Source of the DNA: G963663315 sp965231905 | Lineage (GTDB): Bacteria; Pseudomonadota; Gammaproteobacteria; Arenicellales; Poriferihabitantaceae | NCBI GenBank assembly: GCA_965231905.1 | Contig: CBDDOO010000001.1 | Location: 744,001 to 808,000 of the forward strand | Reading direction: 5' to 3' | DNA length: 64,000 bases | Notes under the pieces: model-generated | Database searches by the model: none | What the model saw: only the letters and a program-made list of their open reading frames with translations | What the model was told of the DNA's origin: nothing | In this document: positions 1-8,478 of the stretch, one piece after another | How positions within the stretch are numbered: position 1 is the first letter of the stretch | Layout of the letters: each line of letters starts with the position of its first letter | Made by a program: the position numbers and the translations under genes

Positions 1-289
1 GAAAAGGCTGGAGCCGGGCCGGGACGGTCAGGTTGCAGTCCGATTGCGCGGTGGCCTGGCACAACAGGAATTCCTTTCTCGCCGCCCGCAGGTTTTTCCG
101 TCCGGGCGCCTCGGCCCAGCCCGGGTCCAGTTCGCCCTGATCCAGTCGCGCGCGACAGGTCCCACAGGTTCCGGTCGCGCATTCGTAGGGCAATGGAATG
201 CCGGCTCGCAATCCGGCATACAACAGCTTTTCATTGGCCAGAGCGTCAAATCGGTGAACCTGGTCCTTTTTTGCAATTTCGATCAGCAT
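1..289 (-). CDS. Oxygenase reductase component, N-terminal plant-type [2Fe-2S] ferredoxin domain (partial)
   Basis: The first 96 residues of a protein that runs off the left edge of the window. The cluster-binding signature YECATGTCGTCRAR (about residues 35-48) followed by FLLCQA (about residue 77) gives the C-x4-C-x2-C...C pattern of plant-type ferredoxins. Reductases of the BenC type start with such a domain and continue with FAD and NAD modules, which would lie outside the window. It would pass electrons from NAD(P)H to the Rieske ferredoxin encoded just upstream. I chose the ATG; an in-frame TTG four codons earlier is also possible. A free-standing ferredoxin cannot be excluded because the C-terminus is not visible. 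Confidence 0.75.
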   Translation of the reverse strand, partial: MLIEIAKKDQVHRFDALANEKLLYAGLRAGIPLPYECATGTCGTCRARLDQGELDPGWAEAPGRKNLRAARKEFLLCQATAQSDCNLTVPARLQPF

Positions 290-319
290 GGCCGCGTCCA
301 ACTTGCTTGAAAATCCCGC

Positions 320-667
320 TTAATCATCGTCTTCGTCATCAAACTCATATTCCAGTTCCTGCTCCAGGAAAACCAGGATCTGACCCTCTTCGTCTTTTAT
401 CGGGTACATCAGCAGGGGCTTTTCAGCCGGACCGCGCGGCTCTCCGGTTTTCATATCCCATTGCCAGAGGTGGCGGTCGCAGGTCAGGATCCCGTCCTGA
501 CACAGCCCCGAGTTTTCCAGGTATTCCTCCATGTGAGGACAGACCGGCGGATAAGCCCGATAGGTCTCGCCGATTTTGGCGATTACCAGTTCAATACCGT
601 CAATCTTCACCGCTTTTAGCGCATGATCCGATATGTCATCTGCCGCACAGGCAATTTTCCAGCTCAT
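320..667 (-). CDS. Rieske-type ferredoxin
   Basis: A 115-residue soluble electron carrier. The Rieske cluster ligands are visible as CPHM (about residues 43-46) and CDRHLWQWD (about residues 63-71), the C-x-H / C-x2-H pair that binds a [2Fe-2S] centre. It would shuttle electrons from the reductase to the dioxygenase alpha subunit. The C-terminus is unusually acidic (EFDDEDDD). It lies 30 bases upstream of the reductase gene and 46 bases downstream of the beta-subunit gene, in the same direction, so one operon is likely. Family assignment is firm; the substrate of the oxygenase is not known. Confidence 0.9.
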   Translation of the reverse strand: MSWKIACAADDISDHALKAVKIDGIELVIAKIGETYRAYPPVCPHMEEYLENSGLCQDGILTCDRHLWQWDMKTGEPRGPAEKPLLMYPIKDEEGQILVFLEQELEYEFDDEDDD

Positions 668-713
668 TGTCGGTTTTTGCCTTAAGGTTCCTGTTCAGTA
701 AAATCGGATTGAT

Positions 714-1241
714 TCAAATCGGCCAGTGCGAACCCTTGTCCAGCCGCCGCGTGTCCAGCCGCACCTCCCTTTCGGCAAATTTGATTTCGTCTTCTCCAAT
801 CAGGAAGCGATCATTGTAACGGCCGACCAGAAACAGCCTTGATTCACCTGCGTCAACATGCGAGTTGATGCCGTCCAGTTGCGTCTGAAAAACCGTGAAA
901 GAGGTTACCGCAGTAGCGGATTTGCCGTCATCGGCAATATCGACCCGGTACACCACGCCATGCCGTTTCAGGGGCGAGGTATCCGAGTTATGTTTCGGCA
1001 GCATCCCGGTCAATTTCGCCATGTAGTCCCGGTTGCCGCTGATATAGGTCATGTCGGCCTGGATCTCGGGACTGTATGCCCGGATCGCATACTCGAAGTT
1101 CTCAGCGCACAGATTCAGCCATGAGTCCCAGTCCAGGTCGTCCTGGAGCAGGCAGGTGGTGTAGATCAATTCCTTGATCTTCTCCCGGGTCAGGGAGTTG
1201 TCTGCGGGCATTGCCATTTTCTGGTTGGTCTTTTGATTCAT
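714..1241 (-). CDS. Aromatic-ring-hydroxylating dioxygenase, beta (small) subunit
   Basis: A 175-residue protein of the SnoaL/NTF2-like fold typical of ring-hydroxylating dioxygenase small subunits, which are structural and usually pack as alpha3-beta3 hexamers. The stretch DLDWDSWLNLC followed by a central YISGNRDYM and the C-terminal FAEREVRLDTRRLD matches the general layout of the family (normally 160-190 residues). It has no cofactor motif, as expected. The gene sits 16 bases downstream of the alpha-subunit gene, which is the main support for the assignment together with length and pattern. Confidence 0.85.
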   Translation of the reverse strand: MNQKTNQKMAMPADNSLTREKIKELIYTTCLLQDDLDWDSWLNLCAENFEYAIRAYSPEIQADMTYISGNRDYMAKLTGMLPKHNSDTSPLKRHGVVYRVDIADDGKSATAVTSFTVFQTQLDGINSHVDAGESRLFLVGRYNDRFLIGEDEIKFAEREVRLDTRRLDKGSHWPI

Positions 1242-1257
1242 TGGTTACACTCCCGGA

Positions 1258-2538
1258 TTACATGCTCGCGCTGGCGCGTTGTGTGTTGTCCGCGACACTT
1301 TGCATCTTGTGAGCGGCAAAGTTCATATCCGGATTGCCTGGCGATCGGTCCAGCCAGCGTCCCCATTCCTCATAATAGTGGCGCATGCCGTTTTCATCGT
1401 GGATAGTCTCGTTCTCATGCCGGCCGTGCAGGATAGTCCGCTTTTCGGCGGAAGGGTGCATGCAGGCGCCCTGGGCGGTTACCGCGAGCAGGTCTTCATG
1501 CAGGTTGCGACCGAACGGCCCCCAGATCGAATTATGATGGTCAATTCTGGTCTGGCGCTCGGCTGGCGTATCGCTGGCCAGGCCCAGCCCCCGAAACTCG
1601 ATCATCACCCGGTCCGGTCCAAGCGGGGTCATCAGGTCGCAGCGCAGCGCCGAGCCGCGCAGGTTGAAATTGACTCCCGGGAACATGTCGATCATGTACC
1701 AGTGATTCGGCGGCAGGTGCGGGAAAGACAGCGCTTCACGCGATTCAAACCCTTCATACTGGTCATACTGAACCTCAAAACTGCCGACATTGATATGACC
1801 ATTCCTGAAACCGCTGTTCTTGCGCGCGAAGTAGGCGTCGTTAAACCCGGTGATCCGGTTATGGTAATGCAGAAAGTCATGATAGAACTCACAGTTGGTA
1901 TCATGCCACAATTTGTAATTGCAGGGGATGATCGCCTTGTGGTAGTGAAACACTTCCAGCGGCTCCTCGTTGAGTGACGGCGCCAGACAATCCAGAGCGC
2001 CGGCTGCGAATTCATCGACAGTCATGCTGATGTCGTCATCCAGGCTGACCCATACGAAACCACCGAACCAGACCTCACACTTGAGTTCCCGCAAGCCGAC
2101 GTCCGCAGTGCACAGGCGATCCTGATAACCTTCTTCCCGGCGCGTGATATTGACACATCGGCCCCTCATGTCGAATTGCCAGGCGTGGAACATGCAGGTC
2201 ATGGTTTTCGGCGTACCCGACGGGGCGCCGCGCTTGAAGCTGCCGGCCGGCCGGCGCTCGATCATGTTGCCGCGATGAGGGCATACATTCAGAAAGGCGC
2301 GAACCTTGAGGTCCTTGCCGCGTACCACGATTACCGGCTCCCTGGCGATGGTCATGGTGCGAAAGTCATAGGCATTTTTCAATTCGGATTCATGGCAGAC
2401 CGGAATCCAGGTTCTTTTCCAGATCTTTTCCAGTTCTTCCTCGAAGATGCGCTGGTCGGAATAGATTCTGCTGTCCACCCATTCACCGGGTTGCAGGTTC
2501 GGGGTTGCGGTCCATTGGGCATGATTTCTTGATGACAT
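1258..2538 (-). CDS. Aromatic-ring-hydroxylating dioxygenase, alpha (large) subunit
   Basis: A 426-residue catalytic subunit. The Rieske domain carries C86-P-H88 and C115-x2-H118 (CPHRGN, CMFHAW). The mononuclear iron site is marked by DTNCEFYHDFLHYH at about residues 213-226, which supplies the two histidines and the bridging acidic residue. The two Rieske motifs are separated by 26 residues where about 16-17 is usual, so there is an insertion of roughly nine residues rich in G, P and K. Together with the beta subunit, Rieske ferredoxin and reductase it would form a three-component oxygenase. An aromatic substrate is the default for the family, but the PanB-like and TauE-like neighbours leave room for another substrate. 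Confidence 0.9.
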   Translation of the reverse strand: MSSRNHAQWTATPNLQPGEWVDSRIYSDQRIFEEELEKIWKRTWIPVCHESELKNAYDFRTMTIAREPVIVVRGKDLKVRAFLNVCPHRGNMIERRPAGSFKRGAPSGTPKTMTCMFHAWQFDMRGRCVNITRREEGYQDRLCTADVGLRELKCEVWFGGFVWVSLDDDISMTVDEFAAGALDCLAPSLNEEPLEVFHYHKAIIPCNYKLWHDTNCEFYHDFLHYHNRITGFNDAYFARKNSGFRNGHINVGSFEVQYDQYEGFESREALSFPHLPPNHWYMIDMFPGVNFNLRGSALRCDLMTPLGPDRVMIEFRGLGLASDTPAERQTRIDHHNSIWGPFGRNLHEDLLAVTAQGACMHPSAEKRTILHGRHENETIHDENGMRHYYEEWGRWLDRSPGNPDMNFAAHKMQSVADNTQRASASM

Positions 2539-2595
2539 GTATGGTCTCCTGTGTTGACGAATAGGATTTTGATGATCATGAGCTGGTTGGCGGAA

Positions 2596-3486
2596 TCAGC
2601 CGGCCTGTTTCAGCCGGGATTCCCAGTTAACCTGTTTGGCGAACTTTTCCAGTTCTTCGGGTTTCATGTAGATAGTGTGTTCCGGGCCAGGGTAGATCCG
2701 TTCCCTGACTTCGTCCCGGTAGCGGATAAACACGTCTTCCATGATCGGAATCAGGTCGGTGTAGATTTTCGAGTGTCTCGGTACATGTTCCTCATACAGA
2801 TGGAACAGGTCGGACGTAATGATATGCACCCCATGCGCCTTGTTGCCGGCGCCCAGACTGATGACAGGCACCGGCAACACTTCCGTCAGGTATTGACACA
2901 ATTCCTCGGAAGTGACTTCGCACATAATCGAGAAACAGCCCGCATCCACCATGGCCCAGGCGTCATCGACCAGTTCTTTCGCCCGGTCAGCGGTTTTCCC
3001 CTGCGCGAAGAAGCCGCCCAGTTGTGGCATCCGCATCGGCGTAATGCCGATGTGGCCCTGCACCGGAATACCGGCCTTCACAATCGCCTCGATATTTTTA
3101 GCGTGATGCTGGTTGCCTTCGCATTTCATCACCTCGGCATTGGCCTCGGAAACGAACCGGCCCGCGTTTTCAACTGCCTGGTCAGGAGAGACATGGAAGC
3201 TCCAGTAAGGCATATCCACCATCCGCAGGCCATACTGGCTGCCACGGTCAATCGCTTTCGCCATCATCATGACTTCGTCGAAAGTCACCGTGACGGTTGA
3301 CTTGTGTCCGAACAGAATCATGCCGCCGGTATCGGATACACACAGAATGTCGATTCCCAGGCGGTCTGCGATGACGGCGCTGCGGTAATCATAGATTGCC
3401 ATTTGCACGATCTGGTCATCTTCGCGCATCTTTCGTTGCAGGTCTCTGATCGTGACCTTTTTTCTTCTCGTGGCCGCTTCCGACAT
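2596..3486 (-). CDS. PanB-like (ketopantoate hydroxymethyltransferase family) protein
   Basis: A 296-residue (beta/alpha)8 enzyme of the PEP mutase/isocitrate lyase superfamily, PanB branch. Visible PanB landmarks are VQMAIYDYRSAVIADRLGID (about residues 27-46), the glycine motif SDTGGM, VTFDEVMMMAKAI, VDMPYWSF, the metal-site-like VMKCEGN (about 138-144), GIPVQGHIGITP and a late CEVTSEEL holding the position of the catalytic glutamate. The metal-binding Asp of VGDSLG in true PanB appears as SDTGG. It is longer and more diverged than biosynthetic PanB (about 264 residues) and sits at the head of an oxygenase operon, so a catabolic aldol-type C-C bond reaction is more likely than pantothenate synthesis. 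Exact function unknown. Confidence 0.75.
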   Translation of the reverse strand: MSEAATRRKKVTIRDLQRKMREDDQIVQMAIYDYRSAVIADRLGIDILCVSDTGGMILFGHKSTVTVTFDEVMMMAKAIDRGSQYGLRMVDMPYWSFHVSPDQAVENAGRFVSEANAEVMKCEGNQHHAKNIEAIVKAGIPVQGHIGITPMRMPQLGGFFAQGKTADRAKELVDDAWAMVDAGCFSIMCEVTSEELCQYLTEVLPVPVISLGAGNKAHGVHIITSDLFHLYEEHVPRHSKIYTDLIPIMEDVFIRYRDEVRERIYPGPEHTIYMKPEELEKFAKQVNWESRLKQAG

Positions 3487-3675
3487 TATTGTCTCCCCGG
3501 TGTTTTAATTCGTGTTATAAAAATTTGTTGGGCATGCAACATGCCATTGAATATGCAACCATATAATCAGGCAATGATTTGACTGTCAAAGAGCTTTTTC
3601 TTATGAATTGATAGATTACACCTTAATATATTCATAAAACAGCTTGTCTGTCTATTATCCGTCGCCGGGGCATCG
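3487..3675. promoter_or_regulatory. AT-rich intergenic region upstream of the oxygenase operon
   Basis: This gap separates the TauE-like gene from the PanB-like gene, both on the minus strand. It is clearly richer in A and T than the flanking genes and is the likely place for a promoter driving the oxygenase operon. I could not pick a -35/-10 pair with confidence, and no gene is visible in it. Confidence 0.35.
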
Positions 3676-4518
3676 TCATGATCCCGCTATTTTGAACAGA
3701 ATGAACAGGCCGACCAGAATCATCAGTATCGAGACGCCTTTTTTCAGGTAATCGGTGGGTACGGCATGAGCGAGGCTGGCGCCCACGATTGACCCGCACG
3801 CCAGCGCCAGCGCAAGGCCGGCGCTCAACCTGAGGTCAATCTGCCCATACAGGGCATTCCCCAGGGTGGCCAGCAGGGAAATCGGGATCTGGATGACCTG
3901 GGACAAACCGATTGCGGTCAATATCGGTACCCGCAACCAGATCAGAACAGGTACCAGCAGCAGTGGTCCGCCGGTCCCGGTCAGCGCCGAACCGACGCCG
4001 GTAGCGAAGCCGATCACCAGCAGAGCGTTGCCCAGTGTTGCCGGTTTACGCCCGCTTTCGTGTTGCCTGTCGGCAAGAGTATGGATACCGGAAAAAAGAA
4101 CAGCTGCGGCGATGCCGGCTTCGAGCGCAAGGGCCGGGACAAAGGGCAGCAAAAAGGCGCCGAGAAAAGCTCCCGGCAGGGCGCCCAGACAAACCCGGGC
4201 CGCCATGCCATGGTCAATCGTGCCATGTCGCGCATAGATGACGGCCCCTACCGTGCCGGTCACGATGTAACTCAGATTGCAGGCCGGTATGGCGACATGG
4301 AGCGCCACGTCACCGAGGTACTTCAGCGCGGGTACCAGCAGAACCCCGCCGATGCCGATACTACCGATCAGCGCGCCGATGAGGATGATGACGATAGCGA
4401 GTGACAGGCTGAACGGGAAAAACATGTTGGCTGACTTCGGTTCGGGTATCTGCACAATCGAGCGCCGGATCATGCCAAAGTTTGCGGTTCGATGATAGAC
4501 TAGCGGGCAAGCCTCCAT
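3676..4518 (-). CDS. TauE/SafE family sulfite exporter-like permease
   Basis: A hydrophobic polytopic membrane protein (280 residues from the longest start) with about eight predicted membrane segments. It shows the duplicated glycine-rich pattern of the TauE/SafE family: LIGALIGSIGIGGVLLVPAL near the start and ATGVGSALTGTGGPLLLVPVL after the middle. Members export sulfite, sulfoacetate or related anions during organosulfur catabolism. The first 31 residues are hydrophilic and poorly conserved in character, so the true start may be the Met of MFFPFSLSLA (about position 4425), which would also leave more room for a divergent promoter shared with the LysR gene. Its place between the regulator and the oxygenase operon suggests co-regulation. 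Confidence 0.8.
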   Translation of the reverse strand: MEACPLVYHRTANFGMIRRSIVQIPEPKSANMFFPFSLSLAIVIILIGALIGSIGIGGVLLVPALKYLGDVALHVAIPACNLSYIVTGTVGAVIYARHGTIDHGMAARVCLGALPGAFLGAFLLPFVPALALEAGIAAAVLFSGIHTLADRQHESGRKPATLGNALLVIGFATGVGSALTGTGGPLLLVPVLIWLRVPILTAIGLSQVIQIPISLLATLGNALYGQIDLRLSAGLALALACGSIVGASLAHAVPTDYLKKGVSILMILVGLFILFKIAGS

Positions 4519-4560
4519 AAAGATCCTTGCGCCATGCCCTGTACAAACCGGTAATCAGCC

Positions 4561-5478
4561 TTGTTTCTCAGACAGTTTCAATATCTGGTTGCTCTGGAAC
4601 AGGAAGGCCACTTTGGCCGCGCTGCGGAAAAATGCCACGTTTCCCAGCCCAGTCTGTCCAGCGCGCTGAAAAGCCTCGAAGAAGAACTTGGTATTCCGAT
4701 CATTCTCAGGCAGCACAAATTCCAGGGTTTTACCGAAGAAGGCAAGCGGGTGGTCAGTTGGGCAAAGCGGTTGCTGGCGGACCGGTCGGCGATGCTGGAA
4801 GAGTTGGCCATCATGCAGAAAGACCTGCATGGCCGACTCAGAATCGGCGCTACCCCGATGAGTTCACCCCTGTTTCCGACCGTTAGCCAGTTGTTCCAGA
4901 AGCGCCATCCGGGCTTGCAGATCGACATTCAGTTCATGGCGCTGGATCGGCTGGTACTGGGGCTGACCAACTTTGAGATTGATGTCGGCATCACCTATCT
5001 GGACGATCCATCCCTTGCGCGTTTTGTCGCCTTGCCCTTGTATGAAGAGCCTCTTTATCTGCTGCTTCCCGACAATGACTGGCTGGATGACAGTTCCACC
5101 ATTTCATGGCAGGAAGCGGCTGCGCTGCCACTATGCCTGCTTTCCAAATCAACCCGTGAACGGCGGGTGATGGATGACGCATTCACCAGTGTCGGCCGTC
5201 AGCCGACCCCGATCCTGGAATCCAATTCCATTTTCCAGCTCGCCTTCCATGCGATGGCGGGGGACCTGGCCACCATCGTACCGAAACGCTTTGCGCATTT
5301 GCCCAACACACGGCAGAAAATGCTGGTCAAGCCAAGCGTGGTGCAAACTCTCGGCCTGATCTGGGTCTACGGTAATCCGGTTTTGCCGATGGCCAGCGCG
5401 ACCAGTACGCTGTTGCGCGAAGCGCTGGAATCCGGCTTGCTGGAAGAATTCAGCCTGGTCGGCAACAAGGGCGGCTGA
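4561..5478 (+). CDS. LysR-family transcriptional regulator
   Basis: A 305-residue regulator. The N-terminal winged helix-turn-helix is plain: FQYLVALEQEGHFGRAAEKC then VSQPSLSSALKSLEEELG (about residues 5-44), followed by the linker helix and a periplasmic-binding-protein-like effector domain starting near LRIGATPM. The start codon is a TTG; no in-frame ATG is better placed. It is divergent from the TauE-like gene, the usual arrangement in which a LysR protein controls its neighbour, so it probably governs the permease and the oxygenase operon. The inducer is unknown. Confidence 0.9.
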   Translation: MFLRQFQYLVALEQEGHFGRAAEKCHVSQPSLSSALKSLEEELGIPIILRQHKFQGFTEEGKRVVSWAKRLLADRSAMLEELAIMQKDLHGRLRIGATPMSSPLFPTVSQLFQKRHPGLQIDIQFMALDRLVLGLTNFEIDVGITYLDDPSLARFVALPLYEEPLYLLLPDNDWLDDSSTISWQEAAALPLCLLSKSTRERRVMDDAFTSVGRQPTPILESNSIFQLAFHAMAGDLATIVPKRFAHLPNTRQKMLVKPSVVQTLGLIWVYGNPVLPMASATSTLLREALESGLLEEFSLVGNKGG

Positions 5479-5486
5479 TGACGACA

Positions 5487-5532
5487 GTTGCGGGTTGGCA
5501 CGGAGACCGGTTCCCCCGATCAAGCCGGGGGG
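5487..5532. repeat. Dispersed palindromic repeat (GATCAAGCCGGGG type)
   Basis: Between the convergent LysR and dehydrogenase genes. It contains GCACGGAGACCGG followed by CCCCGATCAAGCCGGGG. Related copies occur near 16.7, 29.1, 61.3 and 62.7 kb of the window. Confidence 0.7.
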
Positions 5533-5549
5533 CAGACCACCGCATCTGC

Positions 5550-6989
5550 CTACCCCCAGGGCAGTGAGAAGGTCTTGACGGTGGTGTAGCTTTTCATGGC
5601 TTCGATTACGCCTTCCTTGTAACCGAGGCCGGAATCCTTGACGCCGCCGAATGGCGACATCTCGGTACGGTATCCGGGCACCTCGCGGATGTTGACGGTG
5701 CCGGTCATCAGTTCATTGACGAATCGGTTGATGTATTCGAGGTTGTTGGTGCAGACCCCGCTGGAAAGTCCGAAAGCCGTCGAGTTTGCAACCCGGATGG
5801 CGTGATCGATGCCGGTTACCCGGATAATCGGAATCGGCGGGCCAAAGGTTTCCTCGCGCACCAGCTCACAATCAAACGGAACGTGATCAAGTACTGTGGG
5901 CGAATAGACCGCGCCCTGGCGGTCGTTGCCGTATAACAGCTTCGCGCCCTTGCCGATGGCGTCATTCACCCGCGCCTCGAACAGGAGCGCCGCCTGTTCG
6001 GTGATCACGGTACCGACATCGGTGTCGGGGTCCACAGGGTCCCCGTATTTGAGCCGGGCGGCTTTTTCGGCCACCCGCTCCGCAAACTCATCGGCAATTG
6101 ACTCGACCGCCAATATGCGTTTTACCGCGGTACATCGTTGCCCGGAATTGCGGGTGGCGCCCTGCACCGCCATTTCCGCCGCCTCATCCAGGTCCGCGTC
6201 CTCCATGACAATCAATGGTGAATTGCCGCCGAGTTCCAGTACCGTGCGTTTGTAACCGGCGGTCGCGGCGATATATTTACCGACCGGAACACTGCCGGTG
6301 AAGGTGATCAGGTCGATATTCGGATTGGTGATCATTTCGTCGCCGATATCGCCGGGCAGCCCGGTCACGACAGACAGCATCGGTGGCGGCAGTCCCGCCT
6401 CAAGCAGTACATCCGCCAGCGCCAGTGCGGTCAGCGGGGTCAGTTCGGTGGGCTTGGCCACCATACAGTTGTTGGTCGCAATCGCCGGAGCGATCTTGTG
6501 GGAGATCATGTTCAGCGGATGGTTGAAAGGCGTGATCGCCGAGATGGCGGTCAATGGCTCACGCTGCGTGAAAATCTTTCTTTTCTTGCCGTGGGGGGTC
6601 AGGTCGCAGGAGAAAATTTCGCCGTCATCCAGAATACACAACTGGCTGGTCAGATTGAAAACGTCACAGGCGCGTCCGACTTCATACAGACTGTCCCTTT
6701 TTGACAGGCCGCATTCGGCAGTGATCAGATCCGAGAACCGATCCTTTTGTGTAGCCAGCGATTGTGCGGTTTTCGCCAGGATCTGCTGGCGTTGATAGCG
6801 GCTCAGTTGTGGCCGGTAAGCGGCGGCGGCCGCAAATGCGTCCGCCACCTGTTCGCGGCTGGCGCGGGGAACCGTACCCACCACTTCGTCGGTAAAGGGG
6901 TTGATGACTTCAACCAATTTGCCCGTATCCCCATCCACCAGCACTCCTGCAATACGCATTTTCCACTGGTTGGCGCTGGAAGTATTCAT
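5550..6989 (-). CDS. phnY: Phosphonoacetaldehyde dehydrogenase (aldehyde dehydrogenase superfamily)
   Basis: A 479-residue NAD(P)-dependent aldehyde dehydrogenase, full length for the superfamily. Motifs: AISAITPFNHPLN (about 147-159), the cofactor lysine in VAKPTEL, FTGSVPVGK, the catalytic glutamate in LELGGNSP (about 254) and catalytic cysteine in NSGQRCTAV (about 288), and SPFGGVKDSGLGYKEG near the C-terminus. The PhnY assignment, oxidising phosphonoacetaldehyde to phosphonoacetate, rests mainly on the adjacent phosphonoacetate hydrolase gene 39 bases upstream in the same direction, a known phnA-phnY pairing. Without that neighbour only a general aldehyde dehydrogenase call would be justified. 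Confidence 0.8.
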   Translation of the reverse strand: MNTSSANQWKMRIAGVLVDGDTGKLVEVINPFTDEVVGTVPRASREQVADAFAAAAAYRPQLSRYQRQQILAKTAQSLATQKDRFSDLITAECGLSKRDSLYEVGRACDVFNLTSQLCILDDGEIFSCDLTPHGKKRKIFTQREPLTAISAITPFNHPLNMISHKIAPAIATNNCMVAKPTELTPLTALALADVLLEAGLPPPMLSVVTGLPGDIGDEMITNPNIDLITFTGSVPVGKYIAATAGYKRTVLELGGNSPLIVMEDADLDEAAEMAVQGATRNSGQRCTAVKRILAVESIADEFAERVAEKAARLKYGDPVDPDTDVGTVITEQAALLFEARVNDAIGKGAKLLYGNDRQGAVYSPTVLDHVPFDCELVREETFGPPIPIIRVTGIDHAIRVANSTAFGLSSGVCTNNLEYINRFVNELMTGTVNIREVPGYRTEMSPFGGVKDSGLGYKEGVIEAMKSYTTVKTFSLPWG

Positions 6990-7028
6990 CAGGGACTCTC
7001 CTGTTCGGTCAGGGGCAAAAGTCGTCCG

Positions 7029-8348
7029 CTAGTGAGCAAGGCGGTTGAGAACGATGTCGAATATATCGAAATTCCGCAGTCGGGGAGGCCAGTCCGTATC
7101 CAGGGCCGGATCCGGCTTGCGGTTGAAAATCAACGGTACGGTTTGCTCGCTGATACCCCCGTGCGAACGCAACGGCGCTTCCAGTCCTGAGAGATCGTGC
7201 CGGTCTGCGCTGGTACCGATCACGGCGCTCCTGTCTGACAGCACGATGAGGTCGCCCATACGGTCCCGGGCCAGCCCGAATTGCGCACATCCGTCCGCGT
7301 TGGAAATCGCCAGCTCAATACCCGCAATCTCGACCAGCCTGGAGGCGAGTTCACCCAGTCGGGCAGTGTCTTCAAGATAAATGGTCGCAAAAGAACCGAG
7401 CGCGCCATGATGAACGACGTAAGGGTCGGTGATCGGCAGTATGACCCGGCCATTACCCGCGCCCAGCAGATCGTCCACCTCGTCCTGCAGGTATATTACA
7501 TTGGGTTGGCCATCGCTATCGTGTTTGGCGTTCATGCCGTGGTCCGCAGTCAGGCCGATGATCGCGCCCAGCTCGTCCAGTTGGCTCCAGTAATCGTCCA
7601 TCATGGCATAGAACCGGTTGGCGTCGGCGCTGCCGGGGGCGAATTTATGCTGAATGTAATCCGTTGTGGACAGATACATGATATCCGGCCGGACCGATTC
7701 CATCAGTTTTACCCCGGCCTTGAAAATAAATTCCGAAAGCCCGGCGCTGTAGACCGGAGGCACGTCCATACCCACCATATCAACCACATTGTCGATGCCG
7801 TTGCGGTGGATGCTGGCCTCGCCGGATTTCTCCGACGAGAAACAGATCGCCGCATTGCTGTCACGGCTGCCGTCCAGACACAATCCATGGCCAAGCAGCT
7901 TTCTGAGCTTGTCTTTCGCGGTGATGATGGCGATTTTCGCGCCGGCGTCCTGGAATGCCTTGAACAGGGTCGGAGCGCGCAGTAATGCCGGGTCATTCAT
8001 CATGACTTCAGCCCCCGTCTCCCGGTCATAATAGAAGTTCCCGCAGATACCGTGAACTTCCGGGAGGACCCCGGTGACGATGGACATGTTGTTCGGATTG
8101 GTGAAGCTGGGTATCACGCAATCTCCCCGTAAATCGAGGCCGCGTCCAGCGGCGCCATGCTCGTCTGCCTCCCTTGAATCAGTCCGTTTGCCGCCGATCA
8201 ACTGCGCCATCCAGGGCATGGCTCCCGCCCGGATCGCCTCGGTGATATAGTCCGGTTCCGACCCGTCGACACAGACGACCACGACGGGTTGTTGCGGCCA
8301 GGCATATTCCCGGTCATTGACGATAATGGCAGGCTTGATGGGTGGCAT
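7029..8348 (-). CDS. phnA: Phosphonoacetate hydrolase (alkaline phosphatase superfamily)
   Basis: A 439-residue zinc-dependent hydrolase that splits phosphonoacetate to acetate and phosphate. Family hallmarks: VVCVDGSEPDYI (metal-binding D28), PSFTNPNNMSIVTG with the nucleophilic threonine (about T83), TTDYIQHK, and TADHGMNAK carrying the paired Asp-His ligands. Between the first metal motif and the nucleophile there is a hydrophilic stretch of about 19 residues (KRTDSREADEHGAAGRG and following) that I do not remember from characterised PhnA proteins. It is upstream of and co-directional with the phosphonoacetaldehyde dehydrogenase. A PhnW transaminase to start the pathway is not seen beside it. 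Confidence 0.88.
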   Translation of the reverse strand: MPPIKPAIIVNDREYAWPQQPVVVVCVDGSEPDYITEAIRAGAMPWMAQLIGGKRTDSREADEHGAAGRGLDLRGDCVIPSFTNPNNMSIVTGVLPEVHGICGNFYYDRETGAEVMMNDPALLRAPTLFKAFQDAGAKIAIITAKDKLRKLLGHGLCLDGSRDSNAAICFSSEKSGEASIHRNGIDNVVDMVGMDVPPVYSAGLSEFIFKAGVKLMESVRPDIMYLSTTDYIQHKFAPGSADANRFYAMMDDYWSQLDELGAIIGLTADHGMNAKHDSDGQPNVIYLQDEVDDLLGAGNGRVILPITDPYVVHHGALGSFATIYLEDTARLGELASRLVEIAGIELAISNADGCAQFGLARDRMGDLIVLSDRSAVIGTSADRHDLSGLEAPLRSHGGISEQTVPLIFNRKPDPALDTDWPPRLRNFDIFDIVLNRLAH

Positions 8349-8478
8349 GAGTCAGGGTATCAGGTGTGAGGATTTCCAAATTGACGCCGATTATACGATA
8401 ATAACCGGCATAGTAACCCGCTATTTGCAAACCCGTACAATAACGATTCATTTCATTATCTGATAATCTGGAGTAATC

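Noticed and set aside
1279..1977. The 232-codon plus-strand frame opposite the dioxygenase alpha gene
   Set aside because: It is the antisense shadow of a gene with clear Rieske motifs; it has no motif of its own.
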